Positions 31,306-40,182 of a DNA stretch of 64,000 nucleotides are shown one piece after another. The DNA is from CAZRVH01 sp964624905 (GTDB taxonomy: Bacteria; Patescibacteriota; Gracilibacteria; Peribacterales; Peribacteraceae). The DNA lies in contig CAZUYK010000002.1 in the NCBI GenBank assembly GCA_964624905.1, positions 1-64,000 on the forward strand, written 5' to 3'. Within the stretch, counting starts at the first letter, position 1. Each line of letters begins with the position of its first letter. The notes under the pieces were generated by a model. It saw only the letters and a program-made list of their open reading frames with translations, had not been told where the DNA came from and made no database searches. Made by a program: the position numbers and the translations under genes.

Positions 31306-33057
31306 ATGAAATCGCTACCCAAGTCCCCCTTCGGCTACATCCTCTATCTGACACGCCTCTATCCGGGCTGGGCAATCGCCGCGACGCTCGCGGTGATCAC
31401 GGCGACGACGATCGACGGCATCAACAACTTCCTTCTGAAAAACCTCATCAACGCGCTCACGCAGGATCCCCTTACGGGCGGGGTCGACCCGTGGCCCGTG
31501 ACGTACATGTACATCGGCGGCTTCGTCGCGTCGTGGGCATGCTGGCGCACCAGCGGCTTCATGGGCATGAAGTGGATCACCGGCATCCGCGCGCGCAGTT
31601 ACGAAACGCTCTTCAGCTACCTCACGTACCACAGCGCGGAATACTTCAGCAACCGCTTCGCGGGAGCATTGGCGAACAAAATCGGCAACGCGTCGGACAG
31701 CGGATCGCGCATCATCCAGACGACGCTGTGGCAAATGATTCCGCTGATCATGTCGTTCATCGTCGGAATGATCGTCCTTTCCACCGCGAACCCCATCCTG
31801 ACGGGAATCATGGCCGCATGGATCGTCGTGTTCCTCGTGATCATGACGTTCCTGGCGAACAAACGCCGGCCGTTGGCGCGCGCAGCCGCGGAATCTGGAT
31901 CCACGATGAAAGGAGTGATGGTTGATAGCGCCTCGAATATGACCGCGGTACACCAGAGCGGCCACCATGAATTCGAGATCAGCCACTTGCAGGACTACAT
32001 CCTCGACAGCCGCGACGCAGGCCGCCGCATCTGGTTCTACTCGGAATGGTCCCTCGTTACGGGCAACGTCCTGATGGCGGTGTACATGTTTACCATGATC
32101 GGAACGGCCGTACGGTTGCTCCAGGCAGGACTCGTAACGGTGGGAGACATCGCCATGATCATCAGCTTGATGATGGGACAGATGCGCCAACTGCTTTTCA
32201 TCGGAAACGAAATCAACAAGCTCATGGACGACTACGGCCAGACAGCGGAAGGATTGAACGAAATCCTCGTCCCGCATGACATCGTGGATGACAAGGACGC
32301 GAAAGATTTGAAGACCAACGGCGGCACCATCGTGTTCGATGACGTGTCGTTCGGGTACGGCAATTCCGTCGTCTTCGATCACTTCCAACTCAAAGTCCCG
32401 GGCGGGCAGAAGGTGGGACTCGTGGGTCACAGCGGCGCCGGCAAGACATCGCTCACTGCGCTGCTCCTGCGCCAGTACGACGTGAAGGAAGGCAGTATCG
32501 TGATCGACGACCAGGACATCAGCGAAACGACGCAGGTAAGCATCCGCAGGCAAATCGCCATCGTCCCGCAAGACACGTCGCTGTTCCACCGCACCATCCG
32601 CGAGAACATCCGCTACGGAAACCTAAACGCGACGGACGCCGATGTAGAGCGCGCGGCGAAGCAGGCCCAGGCGCACGACTTCATCATGTCTCTGCCGAAG
32701 AAGTACGACACGATGGTCGGCGAGCGCGGCATCAAGCTCTCCGGCGGACAGCGCCAGCGCGTGGCCATCGCGCGTGCCATCCTGAAGAACGCACCCATCC
32801 TGGTGCTGGACGAAGCGACGTCCGCTCTCGACAGCGAAAGCGAGGCCTGCATCCAGCAGGCGCTGCAGGAATTGATGAAAGGCAAGACCGTGCTCGCCAT
32901 CGCCCATCGCCTCTCTACCCTACGCATGATGGACCGCATCATCGTGTTGGATAAGGGAAAGATCGCCGAGGACGGCACGCACGACGAACTGATCGAAAAG
33001 AAAGGAATCTACGCTCGGCTCTGGGAGAGCCAGGTGAAGGGATTCATTCAGGAGTAA
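31306..33057 (+). CDS. ABC exporter (fused permease-ATPase)
   Basis: 583 residues. The N-terminal permease has about six membrane helices (within 20-300) and the C-terminal ATPase has Walker A GHSGAGKTS near 375, Q-loop IVPQDTSLF, signature LSGGQRQRVA, Walker B ILVLDEATSALD and the switch AHRLST. As a half-transporter it should dimerise to export lipids, peptides or drugs; the substrate is not evident. The ATG at 31306 is taken because TATGCT ends 8 nt upstream, and an earlier in-frame start would lie on that box. The AT-rich protease gene follows after 9 nt and may be cotranscribed. Confidence 0.92.
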   Translation: MKSLPKSPFGYILYLTRLYPGWAIAATLAVITATTIDGINNFLLKNLINALTQDPLTGGVDPWPVTYMYIGGFVASWACWRTSGFMGMKWITGIRARSYETLFSYLTYHSAEYFSNRFAGALANKIGNASDSGSRIIQTTLWQMIPLIMSFIVGMIVLSTANPILTGIMAAWIVVFLVIMTFLANKRRPLARAAAESGSTMKGVMVDSASNMTAVHQSGHHEFEISHLQDYILDSRDAGRRIWFYSEWSLVTGNVLMAVYMFTMIGTAVRLLQAGLVTVGDIAMIISLMMGQMRQLLFIGNEINKLMDDYGQTAEGLNEILVPHDIVDDKDAKDLKTNGGTIVFDDVSFGYGNSVVFDHFQLKVPGGQKVGLVGHSGAGKTSLTALLLRQYDVKEGSIVIDDQDISETTQVSIRRQIAIVPQDTSLFHRTIRENIRYGNLNATDADVERAAKQAQAHDFIMSLPKKYDTMVGERGIKLSGGQRQRVAIARAILKNAPILVLDEATSALDSESEACIQQALQELMKGKTVLAIAHRLSTLRMMDRIIVLDKGKIAEDGTHDELIEKKGIYARLWESQVKGFIQE

Positions 33058-33066
33058 TATTAACTT

Positions 33067-33897
33067 ATGAGAGTACCTGATGAAGTATTGTCGGCAGTAG
33101 CTTATATTGGATTTGAAAAAGAAAATGGGAAAAAAGAAGTTGTGTTATGTGGTACAGGCTTTTTCGTTGCGATCCCAATACAGAATACTGATAGAAATTT
33201 TATTTACCTTGTTACCGCAAAGCATGTACCAGCTGCTATCGGCAACAGAAATTTCTGTATACGAGTAAATACAAAAGAAAATGGCTCATCAAATGCTTGG
33301 GATCAAGGAAAATTGAAGTGGTATTATCATCCGACAGATGACAGTGTAGACGTAGCCGTAATTCCATGGGCACCTTCGAAAGAATTAGTAGATTATTTGC
33401 CGGCAGGAGTAGATATGTTTGTTGATGATGAAAAGATTTCTAAATACAGTATTGGGATAGGAGATGAGGTATTTATTTCCGGACTCTTTACAAGGTTGCC
33501 TGGAACTGGAGTGAATATCCCTATAATCAGGTCAGGCATTATTTCTATGACTCCGAAAGGAAGAGTTATTCCGACTCAAGTTTTTGGCAATATTGAAGGA
33601 TATCTTATTGAAGCTCGATCACTTGGCGGCATTAGTGGATCACCAACTTTTGTTTATAAACCTGATGCAAGACAATACTTTTTGCTTGGCCTGATGCACG
33701 GCCATTGGGATATTCCTGAAGGTATTCTGAATGAACAAATTCAAATCGATTCAACCAATGAAAAAAGTAGTGTAAATATGGGAATTGCAATTGTTGTGCC
33801 TGCAAAGAAAATTCTTGAGACTTTACAACACCCTGAATTGATCGCAATGAGGGAAAAGCGTATTAAAGAAATCGAAAAGGGAATTAATATAGATTGA
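33067..33897 (+). CDS. Trypsin-like serine protease, AT-rich
   Basis: 276 residues with no signal peptide. A chymotrypsin-like fold is indicated by the triad in order: His53 in TAKHVP, Asp95 in DDSVDVAVIP, and Ser190 in GGISGSPTF. The gene is far more AT-rich than its neighbours, uses AT-ending codons, and sits directly before tRNA-Pro, all consistent with horizontal acquisition. Related stand-alone trypsin-like proteins often occur in mobile or defence contexts, but no partner is present. An AGGAG lies 12 nt upstream and TAATAT 6 nt upstream of the ATG, so either initiation mode is possible. Confidence 0.75.
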   Translation: MRVPDEVLSAVAYIGFEKENGKKEVVLCGTGFFVAIPIQNTDRNFIYLVTAKHVPAAIGNRNFCIRVNTKENGSSNAWDQGKLKWYYHPTDDSVDVAVIPWAPSKELVDYLPAGVDMFVDDEKISKYSIGIGDEVFISGLFTRLPGTGVNIPIIRSGIISMTPKGRVIPTQVFGNIEGYLIEARSLGGISGSPTFVYKPDARQYFLLGLMHGHWDIPEGILNEQIQIDSTNEKSSVNMGIAIVVPAKKILETLQHPELIAMREKRIKEIEKGINID

Positions 33898-33918
33898 TCG
33901 AATTATACAAAAATGAAG

Positions 33919-33995
33919 TGGTCGGGGCGGAGGGACTTGAACTCTCGGCCTTCTGGTCCCAAACCAGACGCTCTAGCCAACTGAGCTACGCCCCG
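33919..33995 (-). tRNA. tRNA-Pro (UGG)
   Basis: 77-nt cloverleaf on the minus strand. The acceptor stem is CGGGGCG/CGCCCCG. The anticodon stem TCTGG/CCAGA encloses loop TTTGGGA, so the anticodon is TGG. The T-loop is GTTCAAGTC-like, and 3' CCA is encoded. Confidence 0.95.
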
Positions 33996-34058
33996 ACTGT
34001 GTGAAGTATATAAGAAAACAATTCATTCTCCTATCCCTGTTCCACAGGAGAATAGAAC

Positions 34059-34214
34059 TTAATTTGCCAACACCAACGCCTCGTAACGACTCCTCAATCG
34101 ATCCATTCCATTTTGGATTTCACGAACCTCAAAACCATCCGCGCGTTCGAGGTTTTCCGCTACAGCAAGGGATCCGCTCTCACCAGCCTTGTAGGGTTCG
34201 CGTGGAAGTCGCAT
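34059..34214 (-). CDS. 51-residue protein, unknown
   Basis: 51 residues (MRLPREPYKAGESG...), charged and mostly helical (LERADGFEVREIQNGMDRLRSRYEAL). There is no signal peptide or membrane helix, and no family is recognised. It is supported mainly by its promoter: GTGACA, exactly 17 nt, TACACT, then 7 nt to the ATG. This is the leaderless layout found at many certain genes in this window. It is divergent from priA and followed by tRNA-Pro on the same strand. Confidence 0.5.
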   Translation of the reverse strand: MRLPREPYKAGESGSLAVAENLERADGFEVREIQNGMDRLRSRYEALVLAN

Positions 34215-34221
34215 GTCTCCC

Positions 34222-34250
34222 AGTGTAGCGGAAACGAAGATTTTTGTCAC
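34222..34250 (-). promoter_or_regulatory. Leaderless promoter of the 51-residue gene
   Basis: Minus strand: GTGACA (34250-34245), 17-nt spacer, TACACT (34227-34222), 7 nt to the ATG at 34214. Confidence 0.6.
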
Positions 34251-34309
34251 CGCATTTTTTGTTCACGGGCCGCTGGTCAGCGTGACAGAAATGGATCATC
34301 ATTGTGGAC

Positions 34310-36442
34310 ATGAAATGGATCGTGCTTCCGGCCACCCGTTCGCCCGGAATTGGCAACGGCCTCACCTACGACGCGAAGGACCTGGACCTGCGCGAGGGAA
34401 TGCTCGTGAAAGTTAATTTGCGGAAGAAAGACACCGAGGGTTTGCTGCTCGGAACGGATGATTCGACGGACGCTCCCGCGTTCGACGTAAAGTTCATTTC
34501 CGAAAAAATGCACGATGTTCCCGTGCTGTCGCCCGCGCAGGTGAAAACGCTGCGATGGATGGCGGAGTACTACTACTGCTCCATCCGCGGCGCACTGACG
34601 CCGTTCCTTCCGGGCTCCCCCTGGCGCACGCTGCTGCCGCAGCCGGAGAAAGGATTCACCGCAACGGGAAAGGAAGTAACTGAGAAGCTCGGCAAGCGTC
34701 AGGAAGCGATCCTGGATGAACTTGCGGGAAAAGATTGGGTAACTCTCGAGGCATTGCGCAAAAGCGGGGCGTGGAGCAGCGCCGCGGCGAAGACCCTCAT
34801 CGAGAAAGGATACATCGTGGCGGAGGAACGTATGGATGCAACGATCAACCGCACGTCCTACGCAATCCAAAAAGATCCGCATATTCTTACCGAAGAACAA
34901 AAAGCAGCGTATGACGCCATGAAAGCGGAGAAGAAACCGTCGTTGCTCTTCGGTATAACGGGCAGCGGAAAAACGGAAGTCTACGCGGAGATGATCGCCG
35001 ACATGGCGAGGGTTGGGAAACAGTCGATCCTGCTCGTCCCGGAAATCCTTCTGACCGAACACACCATCCACCGATTCGAGGAAATGTTCCACCGGGAACA
35101 TATCGCCGTCTTGCATAGTCGACTGACCCCTGCGTCGCGCCGTGAGGAATGGAAGCGCATCCATAGCGGGGAAGCTGCTTTGGTGATCGGATCAAGATCG
35201 GCATTGTTCGCGCCCTGCCGGAACCTGGGACTCGTAATCATCGACGAAGAACACGAATGGACATACAAGAACGAGCAGACACCGCGATACCACGCGCGCG
35301 ACACGGCGGAAAAACTTTGCGAATTCGCGGGTGCCAAGCTCGTGCTCGGTTCCGCCACGCCGTCGTTGGAAAGCTGGGCGCGCACGAAGAACGGGCAGTA
35401 TCACTTGGCGCGTATTTCCAGGCGTTACAAAGACCAGGCCTTGCCGACCGTGCGCGTGATCGACTTGGCAGGCGTGAAGTTCGGGGATCTGTATCCGTTT
35501 TCCCCTCCCCTACTGGAAGCGATCCAACAGCGTTTGGACAAGGGCGAACAAACTGTCTTATTCCTCAACCGCCGCGGCATCGCGACGGCCGTCCTGTGTC
35601 TCAACTGCAGGCGTCGCCTCGTCTCGCCAGAATCCCAATTGCCCTACACCGTACACCGCGACGGTCGCGGCAACCCCTACCTGATGGATCACTTCTCCGG
35701 GGTAACCGCGACTATCCCGGCCCGCTGCCCGCATTGCCAGTCCGTGGACCTCATGCCCGTGGGTGCGGGGACGCAAAGGCTGGAAGAATTGATCGGCATG
35801 CGTTTCCCGAAGGCACGGTTACTGCGTGCGGACAGTGACACGCTGAAGCATCCCGAGCAAATGCGCGACCTGTTGAAGAAAATGCGCGATCGCGAAGCGG
35901 ACATCCTGCTCGGCACGCAATCGGTGGTGAAAGGACTGGACCTTCCGGAAGTGACGCTCGCGGCCGTGCTGCTCGCGGACGTCGGGCTCTCGCTCCCCCA
36001 CTTCCGCGCGGGCGAACGCGTATTCCAATTGCTTACGCAGCTCACGGGTCGCAGCGGACGCGCGAAGCCGGGCGACGTGATCATCCAGACGTTCCGTCCC
36101 GCGACGATGGAAGTCGTGGCCGCGTCGGAACACCGCACCGAGGACTACATGGAAACGGAATTGAAACTGCGCACGACGCTGAACTATCCGCCCGCATCAG
36201 ACATGATCCGCTTCCTTATCAGCGGAACGATGCCGAACGTACGCGCGAAGAAACTACTGCAGGACCTGCAGCAATTGATCAAAACCGAATCGCTCTTCGC
36301 CAGCGTCATGGGCGCCCCTACGCTCTTCGGCTCTGGAAAAGTTTGGCATGTGTTGCTGCGCGGCCACCATATCCGCAAACTCCTGCCCAAACTGGATCTT
36401 TCGGACGTAGTCGTCGATGTCGATCCCATCGACTGCATTTAA
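34310..36442 (+). CDS. priA: Primosomal helicase PriA, reduced zinc site
   Basis: 710 residues. An N-terminal 3'-DNA-binding domain (about 1-100) is followed by a superfamily 2 helicase: Walker A GITGSGKTE near 207-215, DEEH box near 312, GSATPSLES, and C-terminal motifs ILLGTQSVVKG and LTGRSGR. PriA restarts collapsed replication forks. The zinc-binding insertion is eroded. CLNC and CPHC pairs remain, but the two middle Cys pairs normally between them are replaced by sequence without Cys (LPYTVHRDGRGN region). The ATG at 34310 is preferred to the GTG at 34304. Confidence 0.92.
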   Translation: MKWIVLPATRSPGIGNGLTYDAKDLDLREGMLVKVNLRKKDTEGLLLGTDDSTDAPAFDVKFISEKMHDVPVLSPAQVKTLRWMAEYYYCSIRGALTPFLPGSPWRTLLPQPEKGFTATGKEVTEKLGKRQEAILDELAGKDWVTLEALRKSGAWSSAAAKTLIEKGYIVAEERMDATINRTSYAIQKDPHILTEEQKAAYDAMKAEKKPSLLFGITGSGKTEVYAEMIADMARVGKQSILLVPEILLTEHTIHRFEEMFHREHIAVLHSRLTPASRREEWKRIHSGEAALVIGSRSALFAPCRNLGLVIIDEEHEWTYKNEQTPRYHARDTAEKLCEFAGAKLVLGSATPSLESWARTKNGQYHLARISRRYKDQALPTVRVIDLAGVKFGDLYPFSPPLLEAIQQRLDKGEQTVLFLNRRGIATAVLCLNCRRRLVSPESQLPYTVHRDGRGNPYLMDHFSGVTATIPARCPHCQSVDLMPVGAGTQRLEELIGMRFPKARLLRADSDTLKHPEQMRDLLKKMRDREADILLGTQSVVKGLDLPEVTLAAVLLADVGLSLPHFRAGERVFQLLTQLTGRSGRAKPGDVIIQTFRPATMEVVAASEHRTEDYMETELKLRTTLNYPPASDMIRFLISGTMPNVRAKKLLQDLQQLIKTESLFASVMGAPTLFGSGKVWHVLLRGHHIRKLLPKLDLSDVVVDVDPIDCI

Positions 36443-36486
36443 CCATGGAAAAAGAAGTGATCAATGTACATTAAGGCGTGAATGCC

Positions 36487-36517
36487 TATAATTGAGGGTG
36501 ATTTCCTTCCCCTTCTT
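36487..36517 (+). promoter_or_regulatory. Promoter and C/U-rich leader of the bactofilin-like gene
   Basis: TATAAT (36487-36492) with a weak TGTACA 16 nt upstream. The leader ends TTTCCTTCCCCTTCTT directly before the ATG, nearly the same as the leader at 24837. No Shine-Dalgarno. Confidence 0.5.
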
Positions 36518-37726
36518 ATGAAACGCTCCATCGCATCCCTTGCCGTCGTCGGCATCGCGCTCTCAACGGCGTCCGTTTGTTTCGCACATGTTCCGTTCGC
36601 ATCCGCACAGGATGAAAATCGCATCGCCAAACCGCCCGTCCAGATTTCCATCGGAAACGATACCTATGCGGTCGGCGAAGAAGTGACACTGTCCGAGAAC
36701 GTCAACGGCAATATCAACGTTGCCGCGGGAAAGGTATCCGTTACCTCCACGGTCGCGGGTGACCTGCAAGTCGCAGGAGGCGAGGTATTCATTTCCGGAA
36801 GCATTCGTGACAACATACGCGTACTGAGCGGGAACGTCAGCATTAGCGGACGCGTGAGCGGCACGGTCACCGTCGCTGCCGGGGAACTGCACATTGAGAA
36901 AACCGCGGTGATCGGCGGCGGACTACTCGTCACGGGCGGAACGGTGGTCATCGACGGAACGGTGAATGGCATGCTGAAGGCCTACGGAAGCGATATCACG
37001 GTGAACGGAACGGTGAATGGCATCACGGAGATCCGGGGCGACGACGTCGCCGTGAACGGATTGATCGCGTCGAATGCGACCGTGACGGGCACGTCGTTCA
37101 CGATCGGCGAGACGGCTCGCTTCAACGGCAACCTCGACTACTGGTCCATGCAAGGGAAGCGCGATCTGAGCGCTTCCGTAAAGGGAACCGCCACGTTCCG
37201 GAATGATTTGAAATACGAGCAGCATGACGGAGTGAAGGAAGGTGCTGCGGGATTGCTTGCCGGCATCACGCTTTTCTCCGTTTTCTCGGCCGCGTTCGTG
37301 ATCGGACTCCTGCTTTTCTTCAGCCGCGAGTTCTTCAAGAACGCCGCGAAGACGCTGGACAAGCAGCCGTGGATGTCATTACTCATCGGATTCCTGTACA
37401 TCATCCTGACCCCCATACTCTTCCTCGTCCTGCTGCTCACGTTCATCGGCATCCCGATGGCCGTCGCGGTCCTGGTTATGTACTTGGTATCGCTCTACTT
37501 CTCCACCATCTTCTCTTCCATGGTCTTCGCCCGATGGATCGAGATGAAGAACAAGAAGAAATGGAATGCCGTCACGATCTTCTTCCTGTCGCTCGGCGTC
37601 TTCCTGGTCTTGAAACTCCTATGGGTAATCCCCTTCCTCGGATGGCTCGCCCGCTGCGTCCTCATCATGATGGGCTTGGGATCCCTGCTATCGATCAAGC
37701 ACCAGATCTTCATGAAGAACCGCTAA
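36518..37726 (+). CDS. Membrane protein with bactofilin-like beta-helix domain
   Basis: 402 residues. Signal peptide about 1-30. Residues 45-225 consist of short repeats (VNGNINVAAGKVSV, VAGDLQVAGGEVFI, VNGMLKAYGSDITV...) of the polymer-forming bactofilin/YyaC-like right-handed beta-helix type. Residues 245-400 hold four to five membrane helices. The combination of an extracytoplasmic beta-helix with a C-terminal membrane domain occurs in many bacterial proteins of unknown function. It probably shapes or organises the envelope. The ATG at 36518 starts the signal peptide. Confidence 0.75.
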   Translation: MKRSIASLAVVGIALSTASVCFAHVPFASAQDENRIAKPPVQISIGNDTYAVGEEVTLSENVNGNINVAAGKVSVTSTVAGDLQVAGGEVFISGSIRDNIRVLSGNVSISGRVSGTVTVAAGELHIEKTAVIGGGLLVTGGTVVIDGTVNGMLKAYGSDITVNGTVNGITEIRGDDVAVNGLIASNATVTGTSFTIGETARFNGNLDYWSMQGKRDLSASVKGTATFRNDLKYEQHDGVKEGAAGLLAGITLFSVFSAAFVIGLLLFFSREFFKNAAKTLDKQPWMSLLIGFLYIILTPILFLVLLLTFIGIPMAVAVLVMYLVSLYFSTIFSSMVFARWIEMKNKKKWNAVTIFFLSLGVFLVLKLLWVIPFLGWLARCVLIMMGLGSLLSIKHQIFMKNR

Positions 37727-37754
37727 TGGTTCGACAAGCTCACCATGACATTTT

Positions 37755-37780
37755 AAAAACGGGCCGAGAGGCCCGTTTTT
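37755..37780. terminator. Bidirectional intrinsic terminator
   Basis: AAAAACGGGCC (37755-37765), GAGA loop, GGCCCGTTTTT (37770-37780). It serves the bactofilin-like gene and the convergent methyltransferase gene. Confidence 0.9.
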
Positions 37781-37784
37781 CGTA

Positions 37785-38240
37785 TCAGGCGAAACGCAAA
37801 TGGTGCAACGCCACCCCTGCGGCTACCGCTACGTTCAAAGACTCCTTGTGACCCAGCATGCCGATGGCAACCACGTCGTCGCAAAGCGACAGGATGTCCT
37901 CGGGAACACCGGTCAGTTCGTGGCCGACGATGAGGCAGGTTTTCTTCGCGGGCGCGAATGACGGAAGCTGTTTGGATTGGGGCGTGAGCTCCAAGGCCAC
38001 GAGCGACCAACCTTCCTCTTTCAACGCTTTCAAAACAGGCACGGGATCTGCATGGTGCTCCCACGCGACATGCTCCTCCGCACCGATGGCGGTCTTGCTT
38101 ATTTCTTTGCGGGGAGGGAACGCCGTGTATCCCGTGAGGTAGATCTTCTCCACGGCGAATGCATCGCACGTCCGGAAGAACGAACCGACGTTCCACATGG
38201 ACCGGATGTTGTGCGCGAAGAGGACGATCGATCGGTCCAT
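37785..38240 (-). CDS. SpoU/TrmH-family RNA 2'-O-methyltransferase
   Basis: 151 residues, a compact SPOUT enzyme without an extra RNA-binding domain. Motifs: NIRSMWNVGSFFRTCD near 11-26 (motif 1), LIVGHELTGVPEDIL near 101-115 (motif 2), and IGMLGHKESLNVAVAAG near 125-141 (motif 3), together forming the SAM-binding knot. It methylates a ribose in tRNA or rRNA; the target is unknown. It starts 2 nt after the frr stop, so the two translation genes are cotranscribed. Confidence 0.88.
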   Translation of the reverse strand: MDRSIVLFAHNIRSMWNVGSFFRTCDAFAVEKIYLTGYTAFPPRKEISKTAIGAEEHVAWEHHADPVPVLKALKEEGWSLVALELTPQSKQLPSFAPAKKTCLIVGHELTGVPEDILSLCDDVVAIGMLGHKESLNVAVAAGVALHHLRFA

Positions 38241-38242
38241 GC

Positions 38243-38785
38243 TCAGATCTTCATCACCTCCTCTTCCTTGGACTTGCGGGATTCATCGATCTTCGCGTTG
38301 GCGGCGTCCACTTCCTTCTGAAGCTGGTTTTCCAGCGACTTGCGCAACGTCTCGTTGGGATCCTGCTTGATGGAGTCGAGCGCCTTCTGGCGGGCTTGGC
38401 GGACGGAAATGCGCGCCTCTTCGGAAAGCGTATGCACGATCTTCTTGAGCTGCTCGCGGCGCTCGGTCGTCATGGGCGGAAGGACGAGGCGGATCAGCGT
38501 TCCGTCGTTCACGGGGTTCACCCCGATGTTCGCGATCTGGATGGCTTTTTCGATGGACTGGAGCACGGACTTGTCCCAAGGCTGGATGACGATGGTTTTG
38601 GCGTCCTGCACGCTGATGCTCGCGACGGCCTTCAGCGGCATGCGCTGGCCGTAGGATTCCGCTTCGATATGTTCCACCAATGACGCGTTGGCGCGTCCGG
38701 TTTGAAGCTTGCTGAATTCCCCGTGAAGATGTTGGAGGATTTTCGAGAAATCCGCGGTGAAGGAAGAGATGCGTGCGTCAGACAT
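38243..38785 (-). CDS. frr: Ribosome recycling factor
   Basis: 180 residues, the normal length. The N-terminal helix ends in LQTGRANASLVEHI, and the C-terminal helices contain PPMTTERREQLKKIVHTLSEEARISVRQARQ. RRF splits post-termination ribosomes with EF-G. The ATG at 38785 is preferred to an upstream TTG because the promoter TTGAAT, 17 nt, TATGCT ends 8 nt before it. In most bacteria frr follows pyrH. Here pyrH lies just upstream but frr has its own promoter. Confidence 0.95.
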   Translation of the reverse strand: MSDARISSFTADFSKILQHLHGEFSKLQTGRANASLVEHIEAESYGQRMPLKAVASISVQDAKTIVIQPWDKSVLQSIEKAIQIANIGVNPVNDGTLIRLVLPPMTTERREQLKKIVHTLSEEARISVRQARQKALDSIKQDPNETLRKSLENQLQKEVDAANAKIDESRKSKEEEVMKI

Positions 38786-38793
38786 AGGAAACA

Positions 38794-38822
38794 AGCATAA
38801 GGGGTATGAAGCCGAAATTCAA
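38794..38822 (-). promoter_or_regulatory. Leaderless promoter of frr
   Basis: Minus strand: TTGAAT (38822-38817), 17-nt spacer, TATGCT (38799-38794), 8 nt to the ATG at 38785. Confidence 0.7.
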
Positions 38823-38838
38823 TTGCTTTGCGCCGCTT

Positions 38839-39543
38839 TTACGCATGGACCAACGTGCCGATTTCCTGCCCTTCCACGGCCTTGCCGAGGTTGTCATCGG
38901 ACATGTCGAATACGCGAATAGGCAATTTCTGGTCCCTGCAGAGCGCGAAAGCCGCCTGGTCCATCACGTTGAGGTTTTTCTCGATCGCCTCCTGATACGT
39001 CAGCGTTTTGTACAGGACGGCATCCGGGTTGGCGCGCGGATCCTTGTCGTATACGCCGTCGACGTTCGTCGCCTTGAAGAGGACTTCGCATCCGAGCTCC
39101 AATGCACGCAGGGCGGCGGCGGAATCGGTGGTGAAATACGGGTTGCCCGTTCCGCCGGCGCAAATGACGATGCGTCCTTTTTCCAAGTGCCGGATGGCCC
39201 GCCTGTGGATGAAAGGCTCCGCCAGTTGAGGCACGTTGATAGACGAAAGGATGCGCGTGAACACGCCTGCGGCTTCCAGAGCGGCCTGCAGCGCCACGCT
39301 GTTCATGATCGTCGCGAGCATACCCATGGCATCGCTGGCATTGCGCTCGATGCCGCTTCCGATCGTGTCTCGGTAGCGCCAGATGTTCCCTCCCCCTACC
39401 ACGATAACGATCTGCGTTCCGTTTTTGGCGACGGCGGCAATTTTCGATGCCATGCCGTGCAAGATTTCATGGTTAATTCCCTGTCCTTTTTCCTTCGAGA
39501 AGGATTCACCGGACAGTTTGAGCATTATACGCTTGTACTTCAT
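38839..39543 (-). CDS. pyrH: UMP kinase
   Basis: 234 residues. Amino-acid-kinase fold with MLKLSGESF near 7, VVGGGNIWR near 48-56, IERNASDAMGMLATIMNS near 64-82, GGTGNPYFTTDSAAALRA near 128 and KATNVDGVYDKDPR near 156. It phosphorylates UMP to UDP in the cytoplasm. Its ATG overlaps the TGA of the DUF4870-like gene (ATGA), so translation is coupled to that membrane protein. The position before frr is the usual bacterial order. Confidence 0.96.
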   Translation of the reverse strand: MKYKRIMLKLSGESFSKEKGQGINHEILHGMASKIAAVAKNGTQIVIVVGGGNIWRYRDTIGSGIERNASDAMGMLATIMNSVALQAALEAAGVFTRILSSINVPQLAEPFIHRRAIRHLEKGRIVICAGGTGNPYFTTDSAAALRALELGCEVLFKATNVDGVYDKDPRANPDAVLYKTLTYQEAIEKNLNVMDQAAFALCRDQKLPIRVFDMSDDNLGKAVEGQEIGTLVHA

Positions 39544-40118
39544 AGGCTTTCTGAAGGAGGGACAACGGCGGAAGTTTCGGGAGAGGGTCCGGTTGCAGAG
39601 GTGTCAGCAGCGGGCGCGGGCTGGGCTTCGGATGGAACAGGATCCGCGGGTTTTGACTCGGAAGGAGCTACGGGCGAAGTCTGTGCCGCGGCGGGTTTTT
39701 CCTTTCGGAAATGCCTCCAGCTTTCGGCGATGCCATGCACCACGGACTTCCAGGACTCGCGAACCGCCTTCCAGTCGCCGCGAGCGGCAGCACCGATGAG
39801 CGGCAGGTCCTTCCACTTTCCTTGGGCGGCGTTGATGAAACCGAGCGCGCAGAACGCCAAGACGACGAGTTCCAGCATGCGTCCGACGAACGGCACCATC
39901 CAAAACGCGATACTCAGGATGAATAGGACGATACCCTGCTTCGCGTGAAAACGGACGAACGGCGAATTCCTCCTGGTGAAAAACACGACCAATGAGAGGA
40001 TCCAGGCGTAGCTCAATGCGGCGATGTCCTTGTTTTCCTCGACGTCATCGAGGGGCTTTGCCGGAAAGGCTTCGGACGCCGGCGGCATCTGCTGATCTTG
40101 TAAGGGCTGTTGATCCAT
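39540..40118 (-). CDS. DUF4870/Tic20-like membrane protein
   Basis: 192 residues. A short Gln/Pro N-terminus, then three membrane helices within 32-98 with the DUF4870 pattern ALSYAW...FVRFHAKQGIVLF...LGFINAAQGKWKDLP. The tail from about 135 is Pro/Ala/Ser-rich and probably disordered. Function is unknown. A TATACT box lies 7 nt before the ATG, and pyrH overlaps its stop. A leaderless transcript would start both genes. Confidence 0.75.
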   Translation of the reverse strand: MDQQPLQDQQMPPASEAFPAKPLDDVEENKDIAALSYAWILSLVVFFTRRNSPFVRFHAKQGIVLFILSIAFWMVPFVGRMLELVVLAFCALGFINAAQGKWKDLPLIGAAARGDWKAVRESWKSVVHGIAESWRHFRKEKPAAAQTSPVAPSESKPADPVPSEAQPAPAADTSATGPSPETSAVVPPSESL

Positions 40119-40182
40119 CGGCGAAAGTATAGCATAAAAACGAATCGCAAAGAGAAGGCAAAATCTGCTATAATGGAGCCAT

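Noticed and set aside
33067..33897. Protease as part of a defence island
   Set aside because: Neither neighbour (an ABC exporter and a tRNA) is a defence gene; only composition is unusual.
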